Assembly: GCF_032334255.1 (NCBI RefSeq)
Contig: NZ_JAUHMF010000002.1
Location: 1-64,000 of the forward strand
Origin: Thermanaerothrix solaris
Lineage (GTDB): Bacteria > Chloroflexota > Anaerolineae > Anaerolineales > Anaerolineaceae
Length of the DNA: 64,000 nt
Direction of reading: 5' to 3'
Each line of letters opens with the position of its first letter. Positions within the stretch are counted from its first letter, which is position 1. The notes under the pieces are model-generated. The model did no database searches and was not told where the DNA came from. It was given only the letters and a program-made list of their open reading frames with translations. The position numbers were made by a program, and so were the translations under genes. Shown in pieces: positions 39,457 to 47,917 of this stretch.

Positions 39457-40250
39457 CCGACCTGCCGCTGGTCTCCATTGTCACGCCTTCATTCAATCAG
39501 GCGCGCTTCCTAGAAGCCACCATCCAGTCTGTGCTAAGCCAGGACTACCCCCGCCTGGAATACCTCATCGTGGATGGCGGTTCCACCGATGGCAGTGTGG
39601 AGATCATCCAGAAGTACGCCGACCGCCTGGCCTGGTGGATCTCCGAGCCCGACCGCGGCCAGACCGATGCGATCAACAAGGGCTTTGCCCACGCCCATGG
39701 GGAGATCCTGGCCTGGCTCAACTCCGACGATACCTACGAGCCCGGCGCGGTGAGCGAGGCAGTGGCATACCTGCAAGCCCATCCCGAAGTGGGTATGGTT
39801 TATGGGGACGCCAACTACATTGACGAGTACGGACGCGTGATCGGGCGCTTCCCCGCCGCCCAGACCGATTACCGTCGCCTGCGCCGCGGCTACGTCCACA
39901 TCCCTCAGCAGGCTGCCTTCTTCCGCGCCGCCTTATGGCGCAAGGTTGGCCCACTTGACCCCACTTTCTACTTCGCCATGGATTACGACCTATGGGTGCG
40001 CCTGGCACGCGAAGCCCCGCTGCATTACGTCCCGCGGGTGTGGGCCAATTTCCGTCTGCACAGCGATGCCAAGACCATTATGGCCGATGATCGCTGTTGG
40101 CCCGAGATGCTGCGCGTCCACTTTCGCGATGGAGGCTCCTGGTTCTCGCCCATCGTTGCCAAGTACTTGGTGCGGAAAGTAGTTGCCCCCTACTTGCGCT
40201 GGCGACGGCGACGCCTCTTCCGGCGGTATAATCAAGGTAGAGGTGAATGA
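39453..40250 (+). CDS. GT2 family glycosyltransferase (paralogue of the preceding gene)
   Basis: A 265-aa GT-A transferase: 'SIVTPSFNQARFLEATIQS', 'VDGGSTDGSVEIIQKYADRL', 'WLNSDDTYEPGAVSEAVAYL' and 'FAMDYDLWVRLA'. ATG 39453 overlaps the stop of the preceding gene (ATGA); an ATG at 39435 is possible. The stretch from about 39588 to 39690 is nearly identical in DNA to 38595-38700 of the preceding gene, a sign of recent duplication or gene conversion. The end overlaps the following small gene by 4 bases. Confidence 0.86.
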   Translation: MTDLPLVSIVTPSFNQARFLEATIQSVLSQDYPRLEYLIVDGGSTDGSVEIIQKYADRLAWWISEPDRGQTDAINKGFAHAHGEILAWLNSDDTYEPGAVSEAVAYLQAHPEVGMVYGDANYIDEYGRVIGRFPAAQTDYRRLRRGYVHIPQQAAFFRAALWRKVGPLDPTFYFAMDYDLWVRLAREAPLHYVPRVWANFRLHSDAKTIMADDRCWPEMLRVHFRDGGSWFSPIVAKYLVRKVVAPYLRWRRRRLFRRYNQGRGE

Positions 40251-40588
40251 TGCCCCGTGGCCTTCCCAAGTCTATTCAGCCCTTCGAGGGCGGTAACCTG
40301 ATCACCCGGGCCCGCTTAATTCTGCGCTTGCTGCGTGATCGGCGGGTGCACCCGTTGTTAAAAGTTATCCCAGTGCTCGCCGTGGCGTATCTATTCATCC
40401 CCGATTTGGTCCTCGGTCCACTGGACGATGCCGCCGTAGTGTGGCTGGGGATGGCCATTTTCGTTGAACTCTGCCCGCCCGAGGTGGTGGCCGAACATTG
40501 GCGGGCGTTGGTTGAGGGCGTGCCACCCACACCAACCGACGCACCCGACGACATTGTGGATGGCGAGTTCCGCGAGATCAAGGATTGA
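40247..40588 (+). CDS. DUF1232-like membrane protein
   Basis: A 113-aa protein. The middle 'HPLLKVIPVLAVAYLFIPDLVLGPLDDAAVVWLGM' region (residues about 35-72, quoted here only by its ends 'HPLLKVIPVL' and 'DDAAVVWLGM') follows the DUF1232 plan of a helix, a 'YxxxPxD' turn, and a second helix. The C-terminus is acidic. Coupled by overlap to the glycosyltransferase gene and converging, with an 11-base overlap, on the tungstate ATPase gene. Function unknown. Confidence 0.65.
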   Translation: MMPRGLPKSIQPFEGGNLITRARLILRLLRDRRVHPLLKVIPVLAVAYLFIPDLVLGPLDDAAVVWLGMAIFVELCPPEVVAEHWRALVEGVPPTPTDAPDDIVDGEFREIKD

Positions 40589-41315
40589 AAGCCCGCTTGG
40601 GATGGGAATGTTTCAAGTAAGCCCCAACCTGCTCACCCGCCGCGCGCGCTAAAACCTCTTCCGGCGCGCCCATCTGCACAATGCGCCCCGCCAGCATGAT
40701 TCCCAATCGTGTTCCCAATCGCCGCGCCTCCTCAAGATCATGGGTGACCAAGAGGGTTGTGGTTTGGGTTTCGCGCCAAATGGCTTGAAGGTCGGTATAC
40801 AGACGTTCACGGGTTGGAGCGTCTAAGGCAGCAAAGGGCTCGTCCAACAGCAGTAGGGCCGGTTCTAGGGCCAATGCCCGCGCCAGGCTCACCCGCTGCG
40901 CTTCGCCACCCGAAAGTTTGGTTGCCGGCCAATGTGCCAGGTGGCGGATACCCAATCGTTCCAGCCAATACTCAGCCCGCCGTCGCACTTCGGGGCGCGG
41001 TAGGCCGCGGAAACGCAACCCCAACGTGACGTTATTCCACACGCTGGTGTTCAGCAACAGCGCATCTTGCAAGACCAGGGCAATTTGACGTCGGTAAGCG
41101 AGATCATTCGCCGGTAGGTGACCGTTGAGTCGGATTTCCCCCTGCACCGGTTTGAGAATATGTGCCAACGCCAGCAAGAGGGTGCTCTTGCCACAGCCAT
41201 TTGGGCCCACAATCGCCAGTACCTCTCCTCGCTCGAGGCTTAAGTGCTCCACATGGAGGGTGAAATGAGGCGCGCGGGGCAGATAAAGGTCGCGAACCTC
41301 AAACCAGGGCTTCAT
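40578..41315 (-). CDS. tupC: Tungstate/molybdate ABC transporter ATP-binding protein
   Basis: ATPase that powers import. Walker A 'GPNGCGKSTLLLAL', signature 'LSGGEAQRVSLARAL', Walker B 'LLLLDEPFAALD' and H-loop 'LLVTHDLEEARRLG' are all intact. 245 aa from the ATG at 41315, which overlaps the permease stop by 4 bases; an upstream in-frame ATG (41351) lies inside the permease gene. Last gene of the regulator-tupA-tupB-tupC operon. Confidence 0.85.
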   Translation of the reverse strand: MKPWFEVRDLYLPRAPHFTLHVEHLSLERGEVLAIVGPNGCGKSTLLLALAHILKPVQGEIRLNGHLPANDLAYRRQIALVLQDALLLNTSVWNNVTLGLRFRGLPRPEVRRRAEYWLERLGIRHLAHWPATKLSGGEAQRVSLARALALEPALLLLDEPFAALDAPTRERLYTDLQAIWRETQTTTLLVTHDLEEARRLGTRLGIMLAGRIVQMGAPEEVLARAAGEQVGAYLKHSHPKRAFNP

Positions 41316-41956
41316 CGCCGTCCTCGCTGTTGAATCACGGTCAGCCCCCAATTGACTAAAAACGTCAGGCCCACCAGTAGTCCACCGAGCACCAACGCAC
41401 GGTCAAATGCGCCGCGGCTGGTTTCCAGGACAATGGCGGTGGTCAACACTCGGGTCTGTCCCTTGATATTTCCCCCGACCATCATCGAGGCCCCCACTTC
41501 GGAAATCACCGCCCCAAAGCCAGCCATGAGAGCCGCCAGCAGTGGCAATCGCGCTTCTAACCACAAGGTAAGCACCTGCTGCCAGGTGCTGGCACCCAAA
41601 CCCGCCAGTTGCCAGCGCAGGCGCTCATCCACCTGTTGAAGCGCTGAGGCGGTCAATCCGACCACAACCGGCAGGGCAATCAATGTCTGGGCAATGATGA
41701 TTGCCGTAGGTGTGTAGATAAGGTTTAACGTTCCCAATGGCCCCGAACGCCACAACAACATGGCTACCACCAGCCCCACCACCACCGGCGGTAATCCCAT
41801 TCCGGTATTGATCAGGCTGAGCAACATGGTCTGCCCCCGGAAACGGCTCAACGCCAGCGCCGTGCCCAACGGTAGCCCAACCAACAGGCTGATCAAGGTC
41901 GCCGTCAGCGAAACCCGGAGCGAGAGAAGGATGATGGCGAGAATCTCGGTGTCCAT
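41312..41956 (-). CDS. tupB: Tungstate ABC transporter permease
   Basis: A 214-aa inner-membrane protein with about five to six helices. The permease signature is in 'ALQQVDERLRWQLAGLGAST' followed by 'EARLPLLAALMAGFGAVISEVGAS', which is the EAA-type contact with the ATPase. The segment 'GASMMVGGNIKGQTRVLTTA' is strongly typical of TupB. Located between the binding protein gene (19 bases) and the ATPase gene. Confidence 0.87.
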   Translation of the reverse strand: MDTEILAIILLSLRVSLTATLISLLVGLPLGTALALSRFRGQTMLLSLINTGMGLPPVVVGLVVAMLLWRSGPLGTLNLIYTPTAIIIAQTLIALPVVVGLTASALQQVDERLRWQLAGLGASTWQQVLTLWLEARLPLLAALMAGFGAVISEVGASMMVGGNIKGQTRVLTTAIVLETSRGAFDRALVLGGLLVGLTFLVNWGLTVIQQRGRR

Positions 41957-41975
41957 GCCTTTTTCGTTTCACCTT

Positions 41976-42827
41976 TTAGGGTTGCCCCGCATCCGGAAAG
42001 AAGAGCGGTTGGCCATATTGTTCGACACCAAAACTCGCAATAATTTTTTGCGTTTCAGGATGGATGAGAAACGTCATCAAGGCAACCGCGCCGGCATAAT
42101 TCACTTGGGGCCACCGCTCAGGGTTCACGGTGATGACGTGGTAAATATTTTGCAATTCCTTATCGCCTTCCACGAGAATTTCAAGCCCGATGCGGTCACG
42201 GTAGGCCAGAAACGTACCGCGGTCACTCAAGGTATAGGCCTGTTTTTCCGCCGCCACCATCAGTGTGGCCCCCATACCTTGCCCGGTCTCCAGATACCAG
42301 GGCTGTCCCTGCGGATCCAGATTCAGGCGTCGCCAGAGGCTCAATTCCAACGCATGGGTGCCTGAATTATCCCCCCGCGAGACGAATAAAACGCCTTTCT
42401 CCGCTATGGTGCGCAGCGCAGTGGCCACGTCCAGGCCACGAATCTGAGCCGGGTCGGATGGTGGACCCAGCAGGACAAAATCGTTATGCATAACCCGCAC
42501 CCGGTCCTTACCCCAGCCGGCCTGCATGAAAGCCTCTTCAGCCTGAGGCGAATGCACCAGCAAGACATCCGCGTTGCCTTCCTCACCCATTTTGAGCGCT
42601 TGACCACTCCCCACCGCAACGGTCTTGACCTGGTAGCCACTTTGGGCCTCAAAGCGGGGGATTAAGACGTCCAGCAACCCCGAATCTTGGGTGCTGGTCG
42701 TGGTGGCCAGAATAAGCACGGATCCTCCCGCCTGGGATGTGGCGTTGGGCGTTACAGAGTGAGTTTGGGGTGTACAAGCGACCAAAATCACCAAAAAGAT
42801 CAAACCAATCCGACCATATCGGTTCAT
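41976..42827 (-). CDS. tupA: Tungstate-binding lipoprotein
   Basis: A 283-aa binding protein held at the outside of the cell membrane. The lipobox L-V-A-C (Cys18) ends a clear signal sequence. The ligand motif 'TTTSTQDSGLLDVLIPRFEA', with 'VGSGQALKMGEEGNADVLLVHSP' after it in pieces ('VGSGQALKMGE', 'ADVLLVHSP'), is characteristic of TupA rather than ModA. Its start overlaps the regulator gene by 4 bases. Tungstate supply fits an anaerobic or thermophilic lifestyle with tungsto-enzymes (inference). Confidence 0.88.
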   Translation of the reverse strand: MNRYGRIGLIFLVILVACTPQTHSVTPNATSQAGGSVLILATTTSTQDSGLLDVLIPRFEAQSGYQVKTVAVGSGQALKMGEEGNADVLLVHSPQAEEAFMQAGWGKDRVRVMHNDFVLLGPPSDPAQIRGLDVATALRTIAEKGVLFVSRGDNSGTHALELSLWRRLNLDPQGQPWYLETGQGMGATLMVAAEKQAYTLSDRGTFLAYRDRIGLEILVEGDKELQNIYHVITVNPERWPQVNYAGAVALMTFLIHPETQKIIASFGVEQYGQPLFFPDAGQP

Positions 42828-43801
42828 GGTTCTGTCTCCAAGTCGTAGATGTCACCGCTGCACGTTGTGCGATAACCGGGCAGAGCCGCAACCGCATTGC
42901 GGAATGCGCCCGCATTCAAAACATCTAACAAGGGAAGCAGTCGTTCCTGATGCTCACGCTCAAAGACCAGATCATAGCGCTCTTCAAAAAGGGGGATAAA
43001 ATCTAGACCAAAATGAGCGGCTGCCGCCTGCAAACCGATGGCGACATCGGCCTGTCCTCGAGCAACCCGAGCAGCGGCTTCGGTATGCGTCGAGGCCACC
43101 CAAGAAGGGACTTCAGGCCGGAACCCCAGTTCCCGGAGGCGGCGCTGCAGCCACAAATGTGTGCCCGAGCCAGGGTTACGTCCCACCCAACGCACCCCCG
43201 GACGTGCCAGGTCACCGAGGTCACGAATACCCCGGGGGTTACCCGGGGGCAGGATCAACCCTTGAACGCGGTGGGCAAGCGTCACGACATGCATGGCCCG
43301 ATCCGGGAAAAGATGGCGGAGGGTTTCCAGGTTGAATTGCCCATTTGTCTCATGCAAGTGTGCCCCCGCCAAATGGCAGAAACCCTGCCGCAGGCCGACC
43401 AGCCCGTTGAGCGATCCCGTGGGCATCAGCAGCAAGAGCAGGCGCGATTCCACCTGATTGGCCAGAAGTTCCAAGGCCAAATCATGGCTTCCGGCAAAAA
43501 GAACCACCGGCTGATGGGTGAGGGGTAAGACCCAGTTTTGGAGCAGCAAGCCATTGGCGCAGGCGCGGTAGTATTTTTCGGTCGTCCGCCCGCGCTTACG
43601 CACCTCGGCCAGGTATACCAATCCCGCCTGTTGCAAAATCTGTATGTGATGACGGACCCAGGCAGGGGACTGACCCACCTCCTGCGCCAATTGGGTCAGG
43701 GTGGCGGGTGCGCGCATAAGCAGGCGTAAAAGATGAAAACGCCGCTCATCACTGGCAGCCTGTAAAGCGTTCAGAGTGGAGAGGGTCTGAAAGGTGCGCA
43801 T
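42824..43801 (-). CDS. HTH regulator with periplasmic-binding-protein-like sensor domain
   Basis: A 325-aa protein: an ArsR-like winged helix (residues 1-90, 'LLRLLMRAPATLTQLAQEVG', 'HHIQILQQAGLVYLAE') joined to a binding-protein-like domain (about 100-325; 'GNPRGIRDLGDLARPGVRWVGRNPGSGTHLWLQR' is quoted by 'IRDLGDLARPGVRWVGRNPG'). Such PBP-like domains sense molybdate or tungstate. First gene of the tup operon, so it most likely controls the operon and itself. Confidence 0.82.
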   Translation of the reverse strand: MRTFQTLSTLNALQAASDERRFHLLRLLMRAPATLTQLAQEVGQSPAWVRHHIQILQQAGLVYLAEVRKRGRTTEKYYRACANGLLLQNWVLPLTHQPVVLFAGSHDLALELLANQVESRLLLLLMPTGSLNGLVGLRQGFCHLAGAHLHETNGQFNLETLRHLFPDRAMHVVTLAHRVQGLILPPGNPRGIRDLGDLARPGVRWVGRNPGSGTHLWLQRRLRELGFRPEVPSWVASTHTEAAARVARGQADVAIGLQAAAAHFGLDFIPLFEERYDLVFEREHQERLLPLLDVLNAGAFRNAVAALPGYRTTCSGDIYDLETEP

Positions 43802-43829
43802 TACGGTTCACGGTTAAGGAAAAACTTAA

Positions 43830-43850
43830 TCGTCATAGTAATATTATACG
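43830..43850 (-). promoter_or_regulatory. Possible promoter/operator of the tup operon
   Basis: An imperfect dyad CGTCATAGTA...ATTATACG includes a minus-strand TATAAT (43843-43848), about 42 bases ahead of the regulator ATG. It resembles a repressor site overlapping the -10. No acceptable -35 at normal spacing. Confidence 0.35.
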
Positions 43851-43895
43851 CTCATTCAACGCAGATGCCCCGCTTTCAACCCTATCCTTTGGGGC

Positions 43896-44348
43896 TTATC
43901 GCCACAACCACCACATCCCCAGGGCAATCAGTGCCCCCAATATGCTCCCCACCGCCACCTGGCGTGGGGTGTGGCCGAGCATTTCCTTGAGCCGTTCCTG
44001 AGAGATGGGCTGGCCGCTGAAAAGTTCCTGAAACAGGACATTGAGTTTCTGCGCGTGCACGCCCGCCTGCCGACGCACCCCTGCCGCATCGTACAGCACG
44101 ATCATCGTAATCGCCACCCCCAACGCGAAGACCGGATGATCAAAGCCATAGTATAGGCCCACCGCCAATGTGGTCGCCACCATCAGCGCCGCATGAGATG
44201 AGGGCATGCCCCCCATGCTGAACCACATGTTCCAATTCCAGCGCCGGTTGACCCAGTAATCAATCGGTACTTTAAGAAACTGGGCTAACCACAGCGCCAG
44301 CAAGCCGGCCAACAGAGGACGGTTGGCTAAGAGTTGTTCCCACACCAT
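43896..44348 (-). CDS. Divergent PAP2 family protein (DUF212)
   Basis: A 150-aa membrane protein with the DUF212 signature 'GMPSSHAALMVATTLAVGLYYGF', preceded by 'QFLKVPIDYWVNRRWNW', and the later 'YDAAGVRRQAGVHAQKLN' and 'LGHTPRQVAVGSILGALIA'. All are conserved in YuiD-like proteins. Probably a lipid-phosphate or related phosphatase; the role is not established. It lies 0-1 bases after xseB in the same direction. Confidence 0.88.
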   Translation of the reverse strand: MVWEQLLANRPLLAGLLALWLAQFLKVPIDYWVNRRWNWNMWFSMGGMPSSHAALMVATTLAVGLYYGFDHPVFALGVAITMIVLYDAAGVRRQAGVHAQKLNVLFQELFSGQPISQERLKEMLGHTPRQVAVGSILGALIALGMWWLWR

Positions 44349-44597
44349 TTAGAACGCCACCTCCTCCGGGGGTTCTTCGGCTTCGGCGTTGAGGCTGCGA
44401 TCCAGTTCGCGCACGCGTAACTCGGCCTGATCGAGCAGTGCCTGGCAGTGACGGATCAGTGCCTGCCCGCGTTCAAACAGGCGGATGGCCTCATCCAGAG
44501 GCTGCTGGCCGGCTTCCAAACGTTGCACCAACTGCTCCAGTTCGGCGTAGGCTTCCTCATAAGTGAGTGATTCCACGGCTTTCCAGGTCTCCGTCAT
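44349..44597 (-). CDS. xseB: Exodeoxyribonuclease VII small subunit
   Basis: An 82-aa subunit of exonuclease VII. 'LTYEEAYAELEQLVQRLEAG', 'PLDEAIRLFERGQALIRHCQ' and 'LDQAELRVREL' follow the family closely. ATG 44597 has a GGAGGT ribosome site 6 bases upstream and begins 'MTETWKAVESL'; a longer frame opens at 44645 inside xseA. It overlaps xseA by 41 bases and is translated from the same message. Confidence 0.92.
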   Translation of the reverse strand: MTETWKAVESLTYEEAYAELEQLVQRLEAGQQPLDEAIRLFERGQALIRHCQALLDQAELRVRELDRSLNAEAEEPPEEVAF

Positions 44598-45852
44598 GGC
44601 TACCTCCATCGGCGGGGGAAGTAGAGTGGGGGTGAAGCGATTCAACCCGCGTCACCAAATAGCCATCGGCCAGGTGGGCGTGCAAGGTCTCACCGCACTG
44701 GGCCTGCGCGACCCATTGCACCACCTGACCATCCGGGCGCTGCAAGATGGCATAACCGCGCGCCAACACCGCCCGCGGGTTGAGCGATTCGAGACGAGCA
44801 TCCAGGCTTTCCAGGCGCAGACGGCGCAAATGCAATCCACTGATAATATGGTGAGCTGCCCAGGTGCTCAGGTAATCCAGGCGCTGACGATCCTCACGCA
44901 CGCGGCGCAAGGGCGAAAGGCGTTCCAATTGCTGTCGCAAAAGCACCAAGCGGTGCATCTCATCCTGCACCCGTGCTTCCAGCGCACTGGCTAACCGCCG
45001 CTCCAACTGGCGCACCTTGTGTCGTAGTTCCATGCCATCGGGCGTAGCCGCCATTGCCGCCGCCGAAGGGGTGGGGGCACGCAGATCGGCGGCGAAATCG
45101 GCCAAGGTGAAGTCGGTCTCATGGCCGATACCGGTGATAACCGGCGCCTGGGAAGCGGCGATCGCCCGCACCACCCGCTCGTCGTTGAACGCCCACAAAT
45201 CTTCCAGCGAGCCCCCGCCCCGCGCCACGATGATCACACTGGGCTGGGCACGGCGATTCAGGTCGGCGATGGCGCGGACCACCTCACCGGCGGCTTCATC
45301 GCCCTGCACGCTGACCGGCGCCAGCACCACCTCGACCAGGGGGTAACGCTGGCGAATGATGTTAAGCATATCCTGAAGCGCGGCGCCGGTCGGCGAGGTC
45401 ACCAATCCAATACGCCGGGGGAAGGCAGGTATGGGGCGCTTGCGCGCGGGTTCAAAAAGGCCCTCGGCTTCCAGGCGTGCCTTCAGGCGCAAAAATTCCT
45501 GAAACAGGGCACCCTCACCCGCCAGGCGCAGGGCATCTACGTAGAGTTGATACTGCCCATCGCGCTCGTAGAGGCTGATATAGCCGTGCGCCTCCACCGC
45601 CAGCCCATTTTGCAACGCCACCCGCAGGCGCTGCGCCTGTGCGCGCCAGATGACGCAGCGCAGGGCAGCATATTCGTCCTTGAGGGTGAAATAAATGTGG
45701 CCCGAGGTGGGGCGCGAGAGGTTGGAGATCTCACCCTGCACCCACACATCTTGCAAGAGGTCATCGCTTTCGAGCAGGGTGCGCAGGTACTGGGTGAGGT
45801 CACTCACGCTCAACGCCGCGCGGGGGAAAAGATTAAGTTGCTCCAACTCCAT
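44557..45852 (-). CDS. xseA: Exodeoxyribonuclease VII large subunit
   Basis: Catalytic subunit of exonuclease VII, which degrades single-stranded DNA into oligonucleotides. 431 aa: an N-terminal OB-fold ('VWVQGEISNLSRPTSGHIYF', 'LKDEYAALRCVIWR'), a catalytic core ('RRIGLVTSPTGAALQDMLNI', 'IIVARGGGSLEDLWAFNDE', 'ITGIGHETDFTLADFAADLR', 'APTPSAAA') and a coiled-coil C-terminus. Standard features and length. First gene of an xseA-xseB-DUF212 operon. Confidence 0.95.
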   Translation of the reverse strand: MELEQLNLFPRAALSVSDLTQYLRTLLESDDLLQDVWVQGEISNLSRPTSGHIYFTLKDEYAALRCVIWRAQAQRLRVALQNGLAVEAHGYISLYERDGQYQLYVDALRLAGEGALFQEFLRLKARLEAEGLFEPARKRPIPAFPRRIGLVTSPTGAALQDMLNIIRQRYPLVEVVLAPVSVQGDEAAGEVVRAIADLNRRAQPSVIIVARGGGSLEDLWAFNDERVVRAIAASQAPVITGIGHETDFTLADFAADLRAPTPSAAAMAATPDGMELRHKVRQLERRLASALEARVQDEMHRLVLLRQQLERLSPLRRVREDRQRLDYLSTWAAHHIISGLHLRRLRLESLDARLESLNPRAVLARGYAILQRPDGQVVQWVAQAQCGETLHAHLADGYLVTRVESLHPHSTSPADGGSHDGDLESRGITHL

Positions 45853-45959
45853 GGCGATTCAAGGATACCCTGCCCGTTCGCGCCTGTCAACGGGAAGAGA
45901 GCCGCGGGGTGTGGTAGAATACAAAACGGCTCGCTTCAACCTGCGGGCCAGGAGAAAGT

Positions 45960-46904
45960 ATGCGGGTAGGTCAGAATCCGGCCAAGTTCGTCAACCAGGT
46001 GGCGCGTCCTGAGCGCATCACAGTAGCAATTCTTAACTATATCCCCTTCTTGAGCGGCTTTTATGCCGAGATGCTGGACGTTTTGCGCACCTGCCTGGAT
46101 TCAGTGCGTCAGGATGCCGGCTTGCCTTTTGATTTGCTGGTTTTCGATAACGGGAGTTGCGCCGAGGTACAGGACTACCTACTGGGCGAGCAGCGCGCCG
46201 GGCACATTCAGTATCTCATCCTCTCGGAGAAGAATTTGGGCAAGGGCGGCGCCTGGAATATCATCCTCAGCGGTGCGCCGGGCGAGATCATCGCCTATGC
46301 TGACAATGATGTCCTCTTTTACCCCGGCTGGCTGAGCGAGAGTGTGCGTTTACTGGAAACCTTTCCCCGCGTGGGCATGGTCACCAGCCGCCCCTTTATC
46401 ACTAAACGCGAGTACCTCACCCACACCCTGGCCTGGGCGCAGAGCAACCCCGAGGTGCAGGTGGAAGAGGGTAAGTTCATCCCCTGGGAAACGTATTATG
46501 AGTTTGCCCGTTCACTGGGACAAGAACCCGAGGTGATCCGTCAGGATTTTGAGAAGGATTCATGCTTCCGCCTGACCTACCGTGGGGTGAGCGCGATTGC
46601 CGGCGCCTCGCACTGGCAGTTTGTGGCTTATAAATCCGTCTTGGCCGAATTTTTGCCCTTTGACATGAACCGCCCGATGGGGCAGGTCAAGCAATTGGAT
46701 GAGCGCATGAATCAGGCCGGTTACCTGCGCCTGATGCTGACCGAGCCGCGGGTGATGAATATGAGCAATACCCTGCGCGGGATTCGTTATCCAGAAGCGC
46801 CAACGACGCCGCGCGTTTCACGGCGGCTGTGGGATTGGTCACCACTGCGAGCGGTCTTGCTTAGCCTGCATGATGCCATCTTTCGCCTTTACTTCAACCG
46901 CTAG
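45960..46904 (+). CDS. GT2-like glycosyltransferase
   Basis: A 314-aa protein of the GT-A type: 'LPFDLLVFDNGSCAEVQDYL', 'SEKNLGKGGAWNIILSGAPG' and 'IAYADNDVLFYPGWLSESVR', where D-N-D is the metal site. The start 'MRVGQNPAKF' is shared with the next gene (MRIGQNPAR), an unusual conserved N-terminus. A TAGAAT -10 box (45915-45920) is 40 bases upstream. First gene of a second glycan cluster running to 52449. Confidence 0.8.
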   Translation: MRVGQNPAKFVNQVARPERITVAILNYIPFLSGFYAEMLDVLRTCLDSVRQDAGLPFDLLVFDNGSCAEVQDYLLGEQRAGHIQYLILSEKNLGKGGAWNIILSGAPGEIIAYADNDVLFYPGWLSESVRLLETFPRVGMVTSRPFITKREYLTHTLAWAQSNPEVQVEEGKFIPWETYYEFARSLGQEPEVIRQDFEKDSCFRLTYRGVSAIAGASHWQFVAYKSVLAEFLPFDMNRPMGQVKQLDERMNQAGYLRLMLTEPRVMNMSNTLRGIRYPEAPTTPRVSRRLWDWSPLRAVLLSLHDAIFRLYFNR

Positions 46905-46912
46905 GGGTGAAT

Positions 46913-47917
46913 ATGCGTATTGGTCAAAACCCGGCCCGAATTGATACCCCCGCATACACACCCCAAAAGATTGGTCTGGCATCGCTGGTCTTCATCCCTC
47001 ACCTGGAAGGCTACTTTCAACAGAGCCTGAGCATCCTGCGTGCCCATCTGATGAGCCTGCACGCCCATACCCAAGAGCCGTTCGACCTGTTGGTCTTTGA
47101 CAATGGCAGTTGCCGAGAGGTCAAAGATTTTTTGAACGAGATGCAGGTGGCGGGTTGGATTCGTTGGCTGGTCAGTTCTGAAGTCAATCTCGGCAAGACC
47201 GGTGCCCTTAACTGGATTCTGGCAGCCCTGCCCAACCCGATTGTCGGTTATGCAGATTCCGACGTGTTCTTTCGCCGTGGTTGGTTGCAGGCCAGTCTGG
47301 ACATCCTGGAAGGATTTCCCCAGGTCGGCATCGTCACCGCACAACCTTGCTTCTTTGATATCCTGCGGGGTGAGGGAAGAGCCGCGGCACACGTTTTCAC
47401 CCCCGAGCAAATCGAACCCTACACTCCCGAAGCCTGGGTGGTGGAGGAATACTGCCGTGGGATCAACGCTCCCGCCGACCTGCGCCAGCGTTATCTTAGT
47501 ACGCCCTTGCCCCTGGTGCGCAATGCACAGGGCGTGGCGGCGGTGCTGGGTGCTTCACACATGCAGTTCATTGCCTACCGCGAGGTTTTACAACAAGTCT
47601 TGCCGCTTCCGGCCACGCGTGGACTTTCACCCGAAGAAGACCGGGTCTTCAATCAACGCATTGATGACCTGGGGTATCTGCATCTTTCCACTTCTCGCCC
47701 CTTGGTAGTGCACATGGGGAACACCATTGACCCGCATCTGCAACCCGAGGTCGAGGCTGCGCTTGGTACCGCGATATCAGCGTCCCCGCAACTCTCTCTC
47801 CCCTCGGGTGGCAGTTTGCCCCGGCGATGGTTGGGACGCTTAGCCAAAGCCCGCCCCTTCAAACGTTACTTTTTACAACTCTATAATGCGTTATATGAAA
47901 TCTACTCGGAGCGATGA
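46913..47917 (+). CDS. GT2-like glycosyltransferase (paralogue of the preceding gene)
   Basis: A 334-aa GT-A protein: 'EPFDLLVFDNGSCREVKDFL', 'SSEVNLGKTGALNWILAALP' and 'VGYADSDVFFRRGWLQASLD'. Related over its whole length to the previous gene, including the N-terminal 'MRIGQNPARI' motif and 'GVAAVLGASHMQFIAYREVL'. ATG 46913 follows AGGGGTGA; a GTG at 46907 is possible. The stop overlaps the next start by 4 bases. Confidence 0.8.
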   Translation: MRIGQNPARIDTPAYTPQKIGLASLVFIPHLEGYFQQSLSILRAHLMSLHAHTQEPFDLLVFDNGSCREVKDFLNEMQVAGWIRWLVSSEVNLGKTGALNWILAALPNPIVGYADSDVFFRRGWLQASLDILEGFPQVGIVTAQPCFFDILRGEGRAAAHVFTPEQIEPYTPEAWVVEEYCRGINAPADLRQRYLSTPLPLVRNAQGVAAVLGASHMQFIAYREVLQQVLPLPATRGLSPEEDRVFNQRIDDLGYLHLSTSRPLVVHMGNTIDPHLQPEVEAALGTAISASPQLSLPSGGSLPRRWLGRLAKARPFKRYFLQLYNALYEIYSER

